Source: Marivirga aurantiaca (lineage in GTDB: Bacteria > Bacteroidota > Bacteroidia > Cytophagales > Cyclobacteriaceae). From it: a stretch of 64,000 bases of DNA. Below are positions 41,410 through 51,860 of this stretch, in pieces. The notes under the pieces are model-generated. The model was not told the origin of the DNA and ran no database searches. It saw only the letters and a list, made by a program, of their open reading frames with translations. The position numbers were made by a program, and so were the translations under genes. The first letter of the stretch is position 1. Each line of letters starts with the position of its first letter. The stretch spans positions 1 to 64,000 of the forward strand of contig NZ_JAEQBW010000001.1 in assembly GCF_016679925.1 (NCBI RefSeq), written 5' to 3'.

Positions 41410-42066
41410 TTACTTCACCAAATCAGTGTGCAAACCGCACTCTGTTTTGTTCATGCCGTACCAGCGTGACTCCCTTTCCTGCATATCCAGATCAAATTTA
41501 CGTGTACAGGGCTCACAGCCTATGCTGAAATAGCCTTTCGCTTCCAATGGATGATCCGGTAATCGATATTCTTTTCTGTAGTCATGCACCATTTTGGAAC
41601 TCCAGTCCAACATAGGATGGAGGCGGGTAGTATCATGAGGCGCAGCTTGTTCTACTTTCATTGCAGAACGCGTTTTACTTTGATCAGCACGCACACCATT
41701 GATCCACACATCATGCTGCATTAAAACCATATCCATAGGTTGGGTTTTGTTCAGATAACAGCAATAATCCGGATCAGAAGTAAAAAACATTTTCCCGTCA
41801 GCCCCACGCTGCATGTTTTTGGGAGTTAATGGTTTTAAGTCAACTAAGTTTTTTAATCCAAAATCAGCCATTATTTTATCCCGAAATGCTACCGTTTCCG
41901 GGAAATGATAACCTGTGTTGATAAAGTATACTGGAATGTCCTTGTCAACTCTACTGAGCATATGCAAAAGCACTAAACTGTGTGATTGAAAAGAAGAGGT
42001 AGTGAAATATTTAATTCCTTCTTTCTGATAATGTCCTATTTTCTCTTTTAGTACTTCAAATGTCAT
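41410..42066 (-). CDS. cysH: APS-type sulfonucleotide reductase
   Basis: A 218-residue member of the PAPS/APS reductase family, which makes sulfite from adenylyl sulfate using thioredoxin. TSSFQSHSLVLLHML is the nucleotide loop. The Cys pair CC (102-103) and CEPC (184-187) are the ligands of a [4Fe-4S] cluster, so it is of the APS-reductase type rather than the cluster-free PAPS type. The C-terminal KTECGLH contains the catalytic Cys210. No other sulfate-assimilation genes are adjacent; the epimerase downstream is unrelated. Confidence 0.9.
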   Translation of the reverse strand: MTFEVLKEKIGHYQKEGIKYFTTSSFQSHSLVLLHMLSRVDKDIPVYFINTGYHFPETVAFRDKIMADFGLKNLVDLKPLTPKNMQRGADGKMFFTSDPDYCCYLNKTQPMDMVLMQHDVWINGVRADQSKTRSAMKVEQAAPHDTTRLHPMLDWSSKMVHDYRKEYRLPDHPLEAKGYFSIGCEPCTRKFDLDMQERESRWYGMNKTECGLHTDLVK

Positions 42067-42217
42067 TACAGAGTATTTAAGGTTTTAGAAATTTCATTTT
42101 TCAATTTAGGAAACATCTAATACATCCTGAAATGTATTAGATGTTAACTCTACTTGCTTATTACAATCTTGAGCAACAAAATCAGGCTTGTGAGACACAA
42201 ACCTGGGCTGTCTGGCC

Positions 42218-42240
42218 GTGGAGCGTGTCTCACGCTCCAC
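42218..42240. repeat. Perfect hairpin upstream of cysH / downstream of metG
   Basis: gtggagcgtg (42218-42227), loop tct, cacgctccac (42231-42240). No T-run follows on the plus strand. It lies in the gap between metG's end and the cysH start; it may stop metG transcription or be part of a repeat. Confidence 0.5.
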
Positions 42241-42289
42241 TGTTGAGCCAATATTGAATAGGACTTCGTAACGTTAATTTGATCGTAAA

Positions 42290-44356
42290 TTAACTAACTG
42301 TACTACCAGGATTCACTTTATTTCCGGGCTGTAGTAATTGCAGGTTTCCTTCTGCATCTTCAGCCATTAATACCATGCCTTCTGATACTTCACCCATCAT
42401 AGGTCTTGGTGCCAAATTCACTAATACTGTTACTTGTTTACCTACCATTTCTTCAGCACTAAAATGTTTGGCTATACCACTTAAAATGGTGCGTTTGTCC
42501 AAGCCAGTGTCAATTGTTAGCTTAAGCAGTTTGTTTGATTTTTTCACCTTCTCGGCAGCAATTACTGTGCCTATTCTCATGTCCATTTTCATGAAATCGT
42601 CAAACTGAATTTCAGCTTTCATAGCTTCTACTTTAGGTTTCTCAGCAGTATTCGCTTTTTTGGTATCTTCCAGTTTTTTTACTTGTGCATCCACGGTTTC
42701 GTCTTCAATTTTTTCAAATAATAATTCTGCTTTATTTATAGTATGATCGGCCTCCAATAAATCAACACTGCCGGCTTTCTCCCATTCGTAAGCTTTTATA
42801 TTAAGCATTCCTCTTAATTTCTCCGCTGTAAATGGCAAAAACGGCTCACATACAATGCTGAGGTTAGCGGCAATTTGTAATGAGAGATTCATTATGGTTT
42901 TTACTCTTTCAGGATTTTCCTTTTGCAGTTTCCATGGCTCTGTATCGGCCAGATATTTATTACCCAAACGGGCAAATTCCATCATATGGGCCAAAGCTTC
43001 CCTGAACTTATATTGAGTAATTTTTTCTTCAATTAAATCCGGGTAAGTGCTCAGCGACTGGATTATTTCCTCATCGTAGTCAAACCATTCACCTCTTTGA
43101 GGTACCTTTCCATCATAATACTTATGGGTAAGTACCAACGCACGGTTAATGAAGTTTCCGAAAATCCCTACTAATTCACTATTGTTCCTGGTTTGAAAAT
43201 CTTTCCAGGTAAATTCGCTGTCTTTTGTTTCCGGTAAAGTAGAGGCAAGTGCATAACGTAACACATCTTCTTTTCCGGGAAATTCTTCCAGGTATTCGTG
43301 CAGCCATACTGCCCAGTTTCTGCTGGTGGATAGTTTATCACCTTCCAGATTTAAAAATTCATTGGCAGGCACATTTTCAGGTAAAATATATTCACCATGC
43401 GCATGTAAAATGGCAGGAAAAATAATGCAATGGAAAACGATATTGTCTTTCCCAATAAAATGTATTAAAGTAGAGTCATTTTTTGGATCATCCTGCTTTT
43501 TCCAATAGTCCTCCCAGTTTTTTCCGTTATCTAATGCCCATTGTTTAGTAGCTGAAATATAACCGATGGGTGCATCAAGCCAAACATATAATTTTTTCCC
43601 TTCTGCTTCTTTTAAAGGCACGTCTACTCCCCAGTCTAAATCTCTGGTCATGGCACGAGGTTGCAAGCCGGCTTTTAACCAGGAGCTACATTGACCATAC
43701 ACGTTCGATTTCCACTGGCCTTTTTTTCCTTCTACCAACCATTTTTCCAGCCATTCCTGGTATTTATCTAAAGGTAAAAACCAGTGTTTGGTACTTCTTA
43801 GCTCAGGTTTTTTTCCACTTAAAGTGGAAACAGGATTAATTAAATCAGTAGAGTTCAGCGAGCTTCCACATTTTTCACATTGATCGCCATAAGCACCATC
43901 ATGGCCACATTTCGGGCAGGTTCCGGTAATATATCTGTCAGCAAGGAATTGGTTGTATTCCTCGTCATAATACTGTTCACTTTCCTGCTCTACAAATTCC
44001 CCCTTATCATATAAATTAGTAAAAAACTCCTGAGATAGTTCATGGTGGATAGGTGCAGATGTTCTGTGGTACATATCAAACCCAATTCCGAACTTCTCGA
44101 AAGTGCTTTTGTTTAATTCGTGGTATTTATCTATAATTTCCCTTGGACTGATACCCTCTTTTTTTGCCCTGATAGTAATGGCAGCACCATGCTCATCACT
44201 TCCGCACATAAATGCCACATCTTTTCCTCTCAGGCGTAGGTAGCGCACAAAAATATCTGCCGGTAAATAAGCCCCGGCAATATGCCCTATATGCAAGGGG
44301 CCATTGGCATAAGGAAGTGCCGCTGTAATAGTATATTTGGTATTTTTTAAATTCAT
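42290..44356 (-). CDS. metG: Methionyl-tRNA synthetase with C-terminal tRNA-binding domain
   Basis: A 688-residue class I synthetase that charges tRNA-Met. HIGH motif at 22-25; the zinc-knob [18 protein letters not shown] at about 148-165; the KMSKS counterpart reads KLSTS in [14 protein letters not shown]. The C-terminal EMAP/Trbp-type domain (about 580-688; [26 protein letters not shown]) dimerises and binds tRNA. Full-length and normal. Divergent from pyc across 164 bases. Confidence 0.96.
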   Translation of the reverse strand: MNLKNTKYTITAALPYANGPLHIGHIAGAYLPADIFVRYLRLRGKDVAFMCGSDEHGAAITIRAKKEGISPREIIDKYHELNKSTFEKFGIGFDMYHRTSAPIHHELSQEFFTNLYDKGEFVEQESEQYYDEEYNQFLADRYITGTCPKCGHDGAYGDQCEKCGSSLNSTDLINPVSTLSGKKPELRSTKHWFLPLDKYQEWLEKWLVEGKKGQWKSNVYGQCSSWLKAGLQPRAMTRDLDWGVDVPLKEAEGKKLYVWLDAPIGYISATKQWALDNGKNWEDYWKKQDDPKNDSTLIHFIGKDNIVFHCIIFPAILHAHGEYILPENVPANEFLNLEGDKLSTSRNWAVWLHEYLEEFPGKEDVLRYALASTLPETKDSEFTWKDFQTRNNSELVGIFGNFINRALVLTHKYYDGKVPQRGEWFDYDEEIIQSLSTYPDLIEEKITQYKFREALAHMMEFARLGNKYLADTEPWKLQKENPERVKTIMNLSLQIAANLSIVCEPFLPFTAEKLRGMLNIKAYEWEKAGSVDLLEADHTINKAELLFEKIEDETVDAQVKKLEDTKKANTAEKPKVEAMKAEIQFDDFMKMDMRIGTVIAAEKVKKSNKLLKLTIDTGLDKRTILSGIAKHFSAEEMVGKQVTVLVNLAPRPMMGEVSEGMVLMAEDAEGNLQLLQPGNKVNPGSTVS

Positions 44357-44520
44357 TCTAACGTATTTCCCGCAAATATAGTAAGATAAAAATGCCTTAA
44401 ATAATGATTTTTCATATTATAACACTAAACTTTTCTCATTTTAATAAGTCCTTTATATATTAAGCTGATTTTTAAAATAGCTTATTTAAAACTATCATTT
44501 TTCATACCTATTCATAAACT

Positions 44521-47500
44521 ATGCAAACCGAATTATTTGAAATTAATAGAATATTAGTTGCCAATCGAGGAGAAATAGCTATTAGAGTACTGAGAGCTGC
44601 CTCAGAATTACGTATTAGAACCGTTGCTATTTACACTTTTGAAGACCGTTACTCCCTTCATAGATATAAAGCAGATGAGGCTTATCAGATTGGAAAAGAT
44701 GATGATCCGCTCAAACCTTATCTGGATATTGAAGAAATCATCAGTCTGGCAAAACATAAGGGTATAGATGCTATTCATCCCGGGTATGGTTTTCTTTCCG
44801 AAAACGTGAAATTTGCCCGTAGGTGTAAGGAAGAAGGGATCATTTTCATTGGCCCTGAACCCGAGGTGATGCAAAGCCTGGGTGATAAAGTAGCAGCTAA
44901 AACCATTGCACTTAAAGCCAATGTTCCTGTTATACAGGATAGCCAAAAAGATTTAGTAGATACTGAAACTGCACTTGCTGAAGCCAACAGAATAGGTTAT
45001 CCTATCATGGTAAAAGCTGCTTCCGGTGGCGGAGGAAGAGGAATGCGTATTGTCAGAAATGATGCAGATTTAAAAAAATCTTTTTCTGAAGCCAAAAACG
45101 AAGCAGGCAATGCCTTTGGTGATGACACTGTTTTCCTGGAGAAATATATTGATGAGCCTAAGCACATTGAAGTGCAGATAATGGGAGACAATTATGGAAA
45201 TCTTGTGCATTTGTATGAAAGAGATTGTTCTGTACAAAGGAGATTTCAGAAAGTGGTGGAAATTGCCCCTTGCCTTACCCTTGCACAGGAAACAAAAGAT
45301 AAAATATATGAATATGCTTTGGCCATTACTAAAGAGGTTAATTATAATAATGTAGGTACTGTAGAGTTCCTGGTTGATAAGGAAGAGAACATTTTCTTTA
45401 TTGAAGTAAATCCACGGATTCAGGTAGAGCATACTATTACTGAGGAAATTACAGGTGTTGATATTGTGCGTTCTCAGATATTAATAGCAAGAGGATACGC
45501 ATTGGATGATCCGAGAATATTTATTACACAACAATCGGATATACAGTGTAATGGTTTTGCGATTCAATGTAGGATTACCACTGAGGATCCTGAAAATGGG
45601 TTTAAACCTGACTATGGAACAATCATTGCCTATAGAAATGCAGGTGGATTCGGAATCAGGATAGATGAAGGAAGCTCCTATCCCGGGGTAACCATTTCTC
45701 CATTTTTTGATTCTATGCTGGTAAAGATTTCGGCTTCAGGAAGAACTTTGAAAGGTGCTGCTCAAAGGCTGAACAGGGCCTTGAGGGAATTCAGAATTCG
45801 GGGAGTAAAGACTAATATCGGATTTTTAGAAAATGTGATTTCACACCCTACTTTCTACAATGGAGAATGTACGGTAAAATTTATTGACGATCATCCGGAG
45901 CTGTTCGAAATCACTAAGAAATTTGACAGAGGAACCAAAACACTACGTTATTTAGCCAATGTGACTGTCAATGGACATCCTGATGTGAAATCAAAGGATG
46001 AAAACAAGATTTTCAGGGCACCTAAAATACCTGATTATAATAAATACGAGGCTTATCCTAAAGGCACAAAAAATAAACTAATAGACTTAGGCCCCGAAGG
46101 ATTTTCTCAGTGGCTCAAAAATGAAAAAGCCATTCAATACACAGATACAACTTTCAGGGATGCCCACCAGTCATTATTGGCTACTCGTATGCGTACACTG
46201 GATATGATGAAAGTGGCAGAGGGTTACGCCAAAAATAATCCGCAGATTTTTTCTATGGAAGTGTGGGGTGGGGCCACCTTTGATGTTTGTATGCGCTTTT
46301 TAAAAGAAGATCCATGGGATAGATTGGCCAAATTCAGACGTGCCATTCCTAATATTTTATTGCAGATGTTATTGCGGGGCTCGAATGCTGTAGGCTATAA
46401 AGCTTATCCTGATAACCTGATCGAGCAATTTATTATAAAGGCAGCAGATACAGGAATAGATGTATTTAGGATTTTTGATTCCCTTAACTGGTTGGAAGCC
46501 ATGAAGGTGAGTATTAAAACAGTTCGCGAAAAAACCAATGCGCTGGCTGAAGCTTCCATTTGTTACACAGGAGACATATTAGATCCCCATCAGAAAAAAT
46601 ATACTTTAGATTATTATGTGGATTTTGCCAAACAGCTGGAAGGCGAGGGCGCACATATTATTGCTATTAAAGATATGTCCGGTTTGCTAAAACCATATGC
46701 AGCCAAAGAATTAGTGGCTGCTTTAAAAGCTGAGGTGAATTTGCCTATCCATTTGCATACTCATGACACATCCTCTGTGCAATCGGCCACTTATTTGCAG
46801 GCCATTGAAGCGGGCGTAGATGTGGTGGATGTAGCTTTGGGTGCAGTTTCCGGGTTGACTTCACAACCTAATTTTAATTCTGTTGCCTCTTCCATGAAAG
46901 GGCAGGAGAGAGAATTGAAACTGGATATTGACTCTCTTAATAGCTATAGTAACTATTGGGAAGATGTCCGGGAATTCTATTATCCATTTGAATCAGGTTT
47001 GAAAGCCGGAACGGCCGAGGTTTACGATCATGAAATCCCCGGAGGGCAATATTCCAACTTACGTCCGCAGGCTGAAGCTTTAGGTTTAGGTCATAAATTT
47101 GAGTTGATTAAAAAGAATTATGCATTGGTGAATAAGTTGTTTGGTGACTTAGTAAAAGTAACGCCATCATCCAAAGTAGTGGGGGATATGGCTTTGTATA
47201 TGACCTCCAACAATCTAACGCCTGATGATATTTTAACTAAGGGTAAATCACTTTCTTTTCCTGAATCGGTGGTTAGTTTATTCAAAGGAGAATTGGGCCA
47301 GCCAGTTGGTGGTTTTCCTAAAGAGGTAAGTGATATTATATTAAAAGGTGAAAAACCATTTACCAACAGGCCGAACGCGCACTTAGAACCCATCGATTTT
47401 GATAAAGAGTTTGTTGCTTTCAAGAAGAAATTCGACAAAAACCGAACTGAGCTTGATTTGCTTTCCTATTTACTTTACCCAAAGGTTTATGAGGAATATT

Positions 47501-47973
47501 ACCAGCATATACAGGAATATGGCGATATCTGGTATGTGCCCACTCTGGCATTTTTCTATGGAATGAGAAATGGAGAAGAACTTTTAGTAGAGATAGGAGA
47601 GGGAAAAACAATTATTATCCGTTTGTTATTTATTTCTGAGCCCAATGATGAAGGTATGAGGACGGTGTCTTTTGAGTTGAATGGGCAAACAAGAAGAATT
47701 CAGATAAAAGATAATTCTGCCAAGGTAGATAAAGCTATTCATCAAAAGGTAACTGCTGATAATGAAGTAGGGGCACCTTTACAAGGGCGTATTGCTGCAA
47801 TAAAAGTAAAGCCTGGTGAGGAGGTTACCGAAAACACTCCTTTATTCATTATAGAAGCCATGAAAATGGAATCCACCATTACACCTCCAAGGGCTGGTAT
47901 TGTAAAAGCTGTACATTTAAAGGCTGGAGATATGGTAGTTCAGGACGATTTGGTAATTTCTTTAGAGGAGTAG
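44521..47973 (+). CDS. pyc: Pyruvate carboxylase
   Basis: A 1150-residue biotin enzyme that makes oxaloacetate from pyruvate and bicarbonate. The biotin carboxylase and ATP-grasp half is about 5-455 (NRILVANRGEIAIRVLRAA, MVKAASGGGGRGMRIV, FFIEVNPRIQVEHTITEEITG). The carboxyltransferase half is about 545-820 (DTTFRDAHQSLLATRMRTLDM, QMLLRGSNAVGYKAYPDN, IHLHTHDTSSVQSATYLQAI). The C-terminal biotinyl domain has EAMKMES with Lys1115. It feeds the TCA cycle, fitting the aconitase gene next door. A hairpin follows at 48015. Confidence 0.96.
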   Translation: MQTELFEINRILVANRGEIAIRVLRAASELRIRTVAIYTFEDRYSLHRYKADEAYQIGKDDDPLKPYLDIEEIISLAKHKGIDAIHPGYGFLSENVKFARRCKEEGIIFIGPEPEVMQSLGDKVAAKTIALKANVPVIQDSQKDLVDTETALAEANRIGYPIMVKAASGGGGRGMRIVRNDADLKKSFSEAKNEAGNAFGDDTVFLEKYIDEPKHIEVQIMGDNYGNLVHLYERDCSVQRRFQKVVEIAPCLTLAQETKDKIYEYALAITKEVNYNNVGTVEFLVDKEENIFFIEVNPRIQVEHTITEEITGVDIVRSQILIARGYALDDPRIFITQQSDIQCNGFAIQCRITTEDPENGFKPDYGTIIAYRNAGGFGIRIDEGSSYPGVTISPFFDSMLVKISASGRTLKGAAQRLNRALREFRIRGVKTNIGFLENVISHPTFYNGECTVKFIDDHPELFEITKKFDRGTKTLRYLANVTVNGHPDVKSKDENKIFRAPKIPDYNKYEAYPKGTKNKLIDLGPEGFSQWLKNEKAIQYTDTTFRDAHQSLLATRMRTLDMMKVAEGYAKNNPQIFSMEVWGGATFDVCMRFLKEDPWDRLAKFRRAIPNILLQMLLRGSNAVGYKAYPDNLIEQFIIKAADTGIDVFRIFDSLNWLEAMKVSIKTVREKTNALAEASICYTGDILDPHQKKYTLDYYVDFAKQLEGEGAHIIAIKDMSGLLKPYAAKELVAALKAEVNLPIHLHTHDTSSVQSATYLQAIEAGVDVVDVALGAVSGLTSQPNFNSVASSMKGQERELKLDIDSLNSYSNYWEDVREFYYPFESGLKAGTAEVYDHEIPGGQYSNLRPQAEALGLGHKFELIKKNYALVNKLFGDLVKVTPSSKVVGDMALYMTSNNLTPDDILTKGKSLSFPESVVSLFKGELGQPVGGFPKEVSDIILKGEKPFTNRPNAHLEPIDFDKEFVAFKKKFDKNRTELDLLSYLLYPKVYEEYYQHIQEYGDIWYVPTLAFFYGMRNGEELLVEIGEGKTIIIRLLFISEPNDEGMRTVSFELNGQTRRIQIKDNSAKVDKAIHQKVTADNEVGAPLQGRIAAIKVKPGEEVTENTPLFIIEAMKMESTITPPRAGIVKAVHLKAGDMVVQDDLVISLEE

Positions 47974-48014
47974 TTTAAAACTTTTAGGTTGGATATCAGT
48001 ATAATTAAGATGAT

Positions 48015-48041
48015 TCCTGTTGATGAATTTCATCAACAGGA
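48015..48041. repeat. Perfect hairpin between pyc and acnA
   Basis: tcctgttgatga (48015-48026), loop att, tcatcaacagga (48030-48041). The stem is perfect, with no clear T-run after it. It lies 41 bases after pyc and 57 bases before acnA, and may limit read-through or stabilise the 3' end. Confidence 0.55.
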
Positions 48042-48098
48042 TATCTATTCAAAGCCTGCATATTATAATGGCTTCATCTAATAAAATAATTTTTTACT

Positions 48099-50879
48099 AT
48101 GCAAAAAGATCCATACAAAATTGTTCAGGAGCTAAGTACTTCAAAAGGGAAATTAAAATATTATAGCTTAAGTGAGTTGGAAAAGCAAGGGTATGGAATT
48201 TCCAAATTGCCTTTTTCTATCAGGATTCTCTTAGAAAATGCATTAAGAAATTTCGATGATTTCGCTATTACTAAAGAAAACATAGAAACCTTATTAAGCT
48301 GGAAACCTGAGCCATCAGAAAAGGATATTCCTTACAAGCCAGCTCGTGTGCTCATGCAGGATTTCACGGGCGTTCCGGCCGTGGTTGATATTGCTTCTTT
48401 AAGGGCTGAAGCTGTAAGAAAAGGAAAAGATTCCAGGAAAATTAACCCATTGATTCCGGTGGATCTGGTAGTAGATCACTCTGTACAGGTAGATTATTTT
48501 GGTACTAATTACTCCTACAAGAAAAATGTAGATATGGAGTATGAAAGAAACGGTGAACGATATCAATTCCTGAAATGGGCTCAAAAGTCTTTCGATAATT
48601 TCTCAGTGGTTCCTCCCGGAATGGGTATTTGCCATCAGGTGAATTTAGAATATTTAGCAAAAGGAGTAATTGAAAGAGAAGGATATGCTTATCCGGATAC
48701 TTTAGTAGGAACAGATTCCCACACACCTATGGTAAACGGAATTGGTGTAGTAGGATGGGGAGTTGGTGGAATAGAAGCAGAAGCAGCTTTGTTAGGCCAA
48801 CCTATTTATTTTATTATGCCCGAAGTAGTTGGGTTGAGGTTGACAGGTAAGCTACCATTAGGCACTACTGCTACGGATTTGGTGCTGACTATTACACATT
48901 TATTACGGGCACATGGGGTAGTAGGCAAATTTGTTGAAGTTTTTGGCCCCGGACTGGACACACTTTCTGTGCCTGATCGGGCTACCATTTCCAATATGTC
49001 CCCAGAGTTTGGTTGTACTGTTACTTATTTCCCTATTGATGACCAGACGCTCAGCTATATGAAGAAAACCAATCGAGAGGCTGATCAGATTGATTTAGTA
49101 GAAAAATATACAAAGTCCAATATGCTTTGGAGGGAGAATGAAGATAAAATTAACTACTCAAATGTAGTGGAATTGAATCTGGATGAAATTGAGCCTACGG
49201 TTTCAGGACCTAAAAGACCGCAGGATAAAATCCTGGTGAAGGATTTAAATAATCAATTTCAGAAATTGCTCCAGGGAGTTTACGGAAGGGAATACATCGA
49301 ATCCGGGGAGCGACCGATTAACAGGTGGTATGGAGAAGGCGGAACGCAGCCTGATCCTAGAAGAGGGGAAACTGCGGTAAGCGAGGATGTTGTCATAGAA
49401 GAGGAGAGAGAAGAAGGGTTGAAAACTGTACATATTAGAACAAGACAGGGAGAATACAAAATAAGCGATGGATCTATTGCTATAGCGGCTATTACAAGTT
49501 GTACGAATACATCTAACCCCAGTGTAATGATAGGGGCTGGACTTGTGGCAAAAAAAGCCAGGGAAAGAGGGATTGATGTAAAGCCATGGGTAAAAACCAG
49601 TTTGGCTCCGGGCTCTAAAGTGGTAACTGACTACCTGAAATCTGCTGATTTACTGGAAGATTTAGAGGCTTTGCGATTTCATGTGGTAGGTTTTGGTTGT
49701 ACTTCGTGTATCGGTAATTCCGGTCCTTTGCCACCTCCTGTTGCCAAGGCAATAGAGGAAAGTAATTTGGTAATGGCCTCTGTACTTTCAGGAAACAGGA
49801 ATTTTGAAGCCAGGGTACATCCTCAGGTAAAAATGAATTTCCTGATGTCACCTATGCTGGTAGTGGTTTATGCATTGGCTGGCAGAGTAGATATTGATTT
49901 GTACAACGATCCTATTGGTTATGACAGCAATGATGAACCGGTTTACTTTAAGGATGTTTGGCCAAGCAATGATGAGATATTTGAAGTAATGGGGCGTGTG
50001 CTTACACCTGATGACTACAAAAGAAATTACGGTGAAATATTCGAAGGAAATGAGCAGTGGAGGTCAATGCAAGCACCCAAGACAGATGATTATGAATGGG
50101 ATGAAAGTTCTACTTACATTAAGGAAGCTCCATTCTTCAAGAATATTTCCGAAGAAGCCCCGGCATTTAGAGATATTGAAAATGCCCATGTTTTATTATT
50201 ACTGGGTGATTCTATTACTACTGATCATATTTCTCCGGCCGGTTCCTTTGGGGCTAATTCAGCAGCAGGGAAATATTTATTGGAAAAAGGAGTAAAGCTG
50301 GAAGAGTTTAATTCCTATGGCTCCCGCAGGGGAAATGATGAAGTAATGGTAAGAGGAACCTTTGCCAATGTGAGGATCAATAATAAGTTGGCGGTGAAAG
50401 AAGGTGGCTATACTACTCATATCCCTTCAGGAGAAGAAATGACCGTGTATGATGCGGCCATGAAGTATAAAGAAGTTAATCAGCCAAGCATAGTATTGGC
50501 GGGCAAGGAATATGGCAGCGGGTCTTCCCGCGACTGGGCAGCAAAAGGTACTTATCTTTTAGGCATAAAAGCTGTAATTGCAGAAAGCTATGAGCGTATC
50601 CATAGGAGCAACCTTATCGGAATGGGAGTGTTGCCATTACAATTCAAGCCGGGAGAAAGTGCAGCATCTCTTGGATTAGACGGTACTGAGCAATTTACAA
50701 TTAGAGGTATTGCTGATGGGCTTAATGTGCTAAAGGAATTGGATGTAATAGCTGTTAACAAAGAGGGGAAGGAAACTAATTTTGAAGTCATTGCCCGGCT
50801 GGATTCCAATGTTGAAATTTCTTATTATCAACATGAAGGGATTCTTCAATATGTGCTGAGAGACTTTTTGAAGAAGTAA
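48099..50879 (+). CDS. acnA: Aconitate hydratase (AcnA/IRP-type)
   Basis: A 926-residue TCA-cycle enzyme that converts citrate to isocitrate. The [4Fe-4S] ligands are Cys468 (ITSCTNTSNPSVM), Cys534 and Cys537 (GFGCTSCIGNSGP). Other marks are VGTDSHTPMVNGIGVVGWGVGGIEAEA, GDSITTDHISPAGSF and KEYGSGSSRDWAAKGTYLLGIKAVIAESYERIHRSNL. Length fits the AcnA type. It is followed by a terminator at 50971. The product is cytoplasmic. Confidence 0.96.
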   Translation: MQKDPYKIVQELSTSKGKLKYYSLSELEKQGYGISKLPFSIRILLENALRNFDDFAITKENIETLLSWKPEPSEKDIPYKPARVLMQDFTGVPAVVDIASLRAEAVRKGKDSRKINPLIPVDLVVDHSVQVDYFGTNYSYKKNVDMEYERNGERYQFLKWAQKSFDNFSVVPPGMGICHQVNLEYLAKGVIEREGYAYPDTLVGTDSHTPMVNGIGVVGWGVGGIEAEAALLGQPIYFIMPEVVGLRLTGKLPLGTTATDLVLTITHLLRAHGVVGKFVEVFGPGLDTLSVPDRATISNMSPEFGCTVTYFPIDDQTLSYMKKTNREADQIDLVEKYTKSNMLWRENEDKINYSNVVELNLDEIEPTVSGPKRPQDKILVKDLNNQFQKLLQGVYGREYIESGERPINRWYGEGGTQPDPRRGETAVSEDVVIEEEREEGLKTVHIRTRQGEYKISDGSIAIAAITSCTNTSNPSVMIGAGLVAKKARERGIDVKPWVKTSLAPGSKVVTDYLKSADLLEDLEALRFHVVGFGCTSCIGNSGPLPPPVAKAIEESNLVMASVLSGNRNFEARVHPQVKMNFLMSPMLVVVYALAGRVDIDLYNDPIGYDSNDEPVYFKDVWPSNDEIFEVMGRVLTPDDYKRNYGEIFEGNEQWRSMQAPKTDDYEWDESSTYIKEAPFFKNISEEAPAFRDIENAHVLLLLGDSITTDHISPAGSFGANSAAGKYLLEKGVKLEEFNSYGSRRGNDEVMVRGTFANVRINNKLAVKEGGYTTHIPSGEEMTVYDAAMKYKEVNQPSIVLAGKEYGSGSSRDWAAKGTYLLGIKAVIAESYERIHRSNLIGMGVLPLQFKPGESAASLGLDGTEQFTIRGIADGLNVLKELDVIAVNKEGKETNFEVIARLDSNVEISYYQHEGILQYVLRDFLKK

Positions 50880-50970
50880 AATAGGCTGGCGAGTTTTCAT
50901 GTTGACAAGTTGGGGTTGTTTGAGCCATACAACAAGTCACGATTAATTTGCTGTTAATATTATACATTGG

Positions 50971-51010
50971 AAACCGATATGGTGCTAGTTACATCAAATC
51001 GGTTTTTTTT
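50971..51010 (+). terminator. Rho-independent terminator after acnA
   Basis: aaaccgat (50971-50978) pairs with atcggttt (50998-51005), followed by a run of T; it lies 91 bases after the aconitase stop. Confidence 0.8.
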
Positions 51011-51383
51011 ATGTTATTCATATTAATAATTTGAATGTAGAGTTCAAGTCTCATAGTATAGTTATGATCAGATTACTATTTCTTGTAAATCCAAAGTAGT
51101 AATAAGCTTCATTTCTTTTACTTTAGGTTTAGAATTTCATTCGCTTTTGAAAAAGATAGCTTAACAATTTTAATGACAAAGAATTCCGTTTTATTCTGGC
51201 TGATAAGTATTGCCTTTTTTATATCTTAATTCTTAAATAGCCGATGGAGTGATGGATTCAAGCATACGATATGCATAATTTGTAAGATTCATTCCAGAAT
51301 GGGGCTCGCATTGTACTCTAAATCGAAATCACGCTTTATAATCTTATATTGATAAAGAAATTATATTAGAGGTTAGAATTACG

Positions 51384-51829
51384 GCACTACCTATTTTTTT
51401 GATAAAAGCAATGAAAGTCTTTCAGTTGAGCTTTTTAAAGATTATTATTGGCAGTATTGATGATTGCGATTACTTTAGCGATATATTTTTAAATCCTTTA
51501 AGGTGTTGTTGATGAGACAAAATTAACGACTGCCATTATTTTCGTAGTGGCTTTCGGGATCGTTGTAGATGACACCATTCATTTTTTTGGTATTTATAAA
51601 AAAGCAAAAAGCTAAAACCCAATCTGGCGCATTATCAAAACATTTAAATCAGCAGGATTGGCTATTTTGATTACTTTAGTTCTAATTATTGGTGGATTTG
51701 TGCTTTTTAGATTGTTGTCTTTTGCGACTACCTTTTATTTTAGGATTATTTCTCTCTTTGGCTATGTTATTTGCCTTGCTTATGGATTTGATTTTGTCGC
51801 CTATTTTTTTGCTAAAAAAAAATGTTTGA
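51384..51829 (+). pseudogene. Decayed RND/MMPL-type transporter gene (C-terminal remnant)
   Basis: Translating across frames gives TYFFDKSNESLSVELFK, then LLLAVLMIAITLAIYF, then from 51511 DETKLTTAIIFVVAFGIVVDDTIHFFG (the RND signature with the paired Asp), then IIKTFKSAGLAILIT and finally LAMLFALLMDLILSPIFLLKKNV ending at 51829. At least three frameshifts or stops and a deletion between SFKVLLM and LTTAIIF separate the pieces. The 51011-51383 part may be an even more decayed N-terminus (a hydrophobic SVLFWLISIAFFIS near 51185 is visible) but I see no gene. It sits directly before the TonB receptor and may once have been its upstream neighbour. Confidence 0.8.
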
Positions 51830-51860
51830 TTTAAATTACGCAAACAGTAAATTTTAATCT

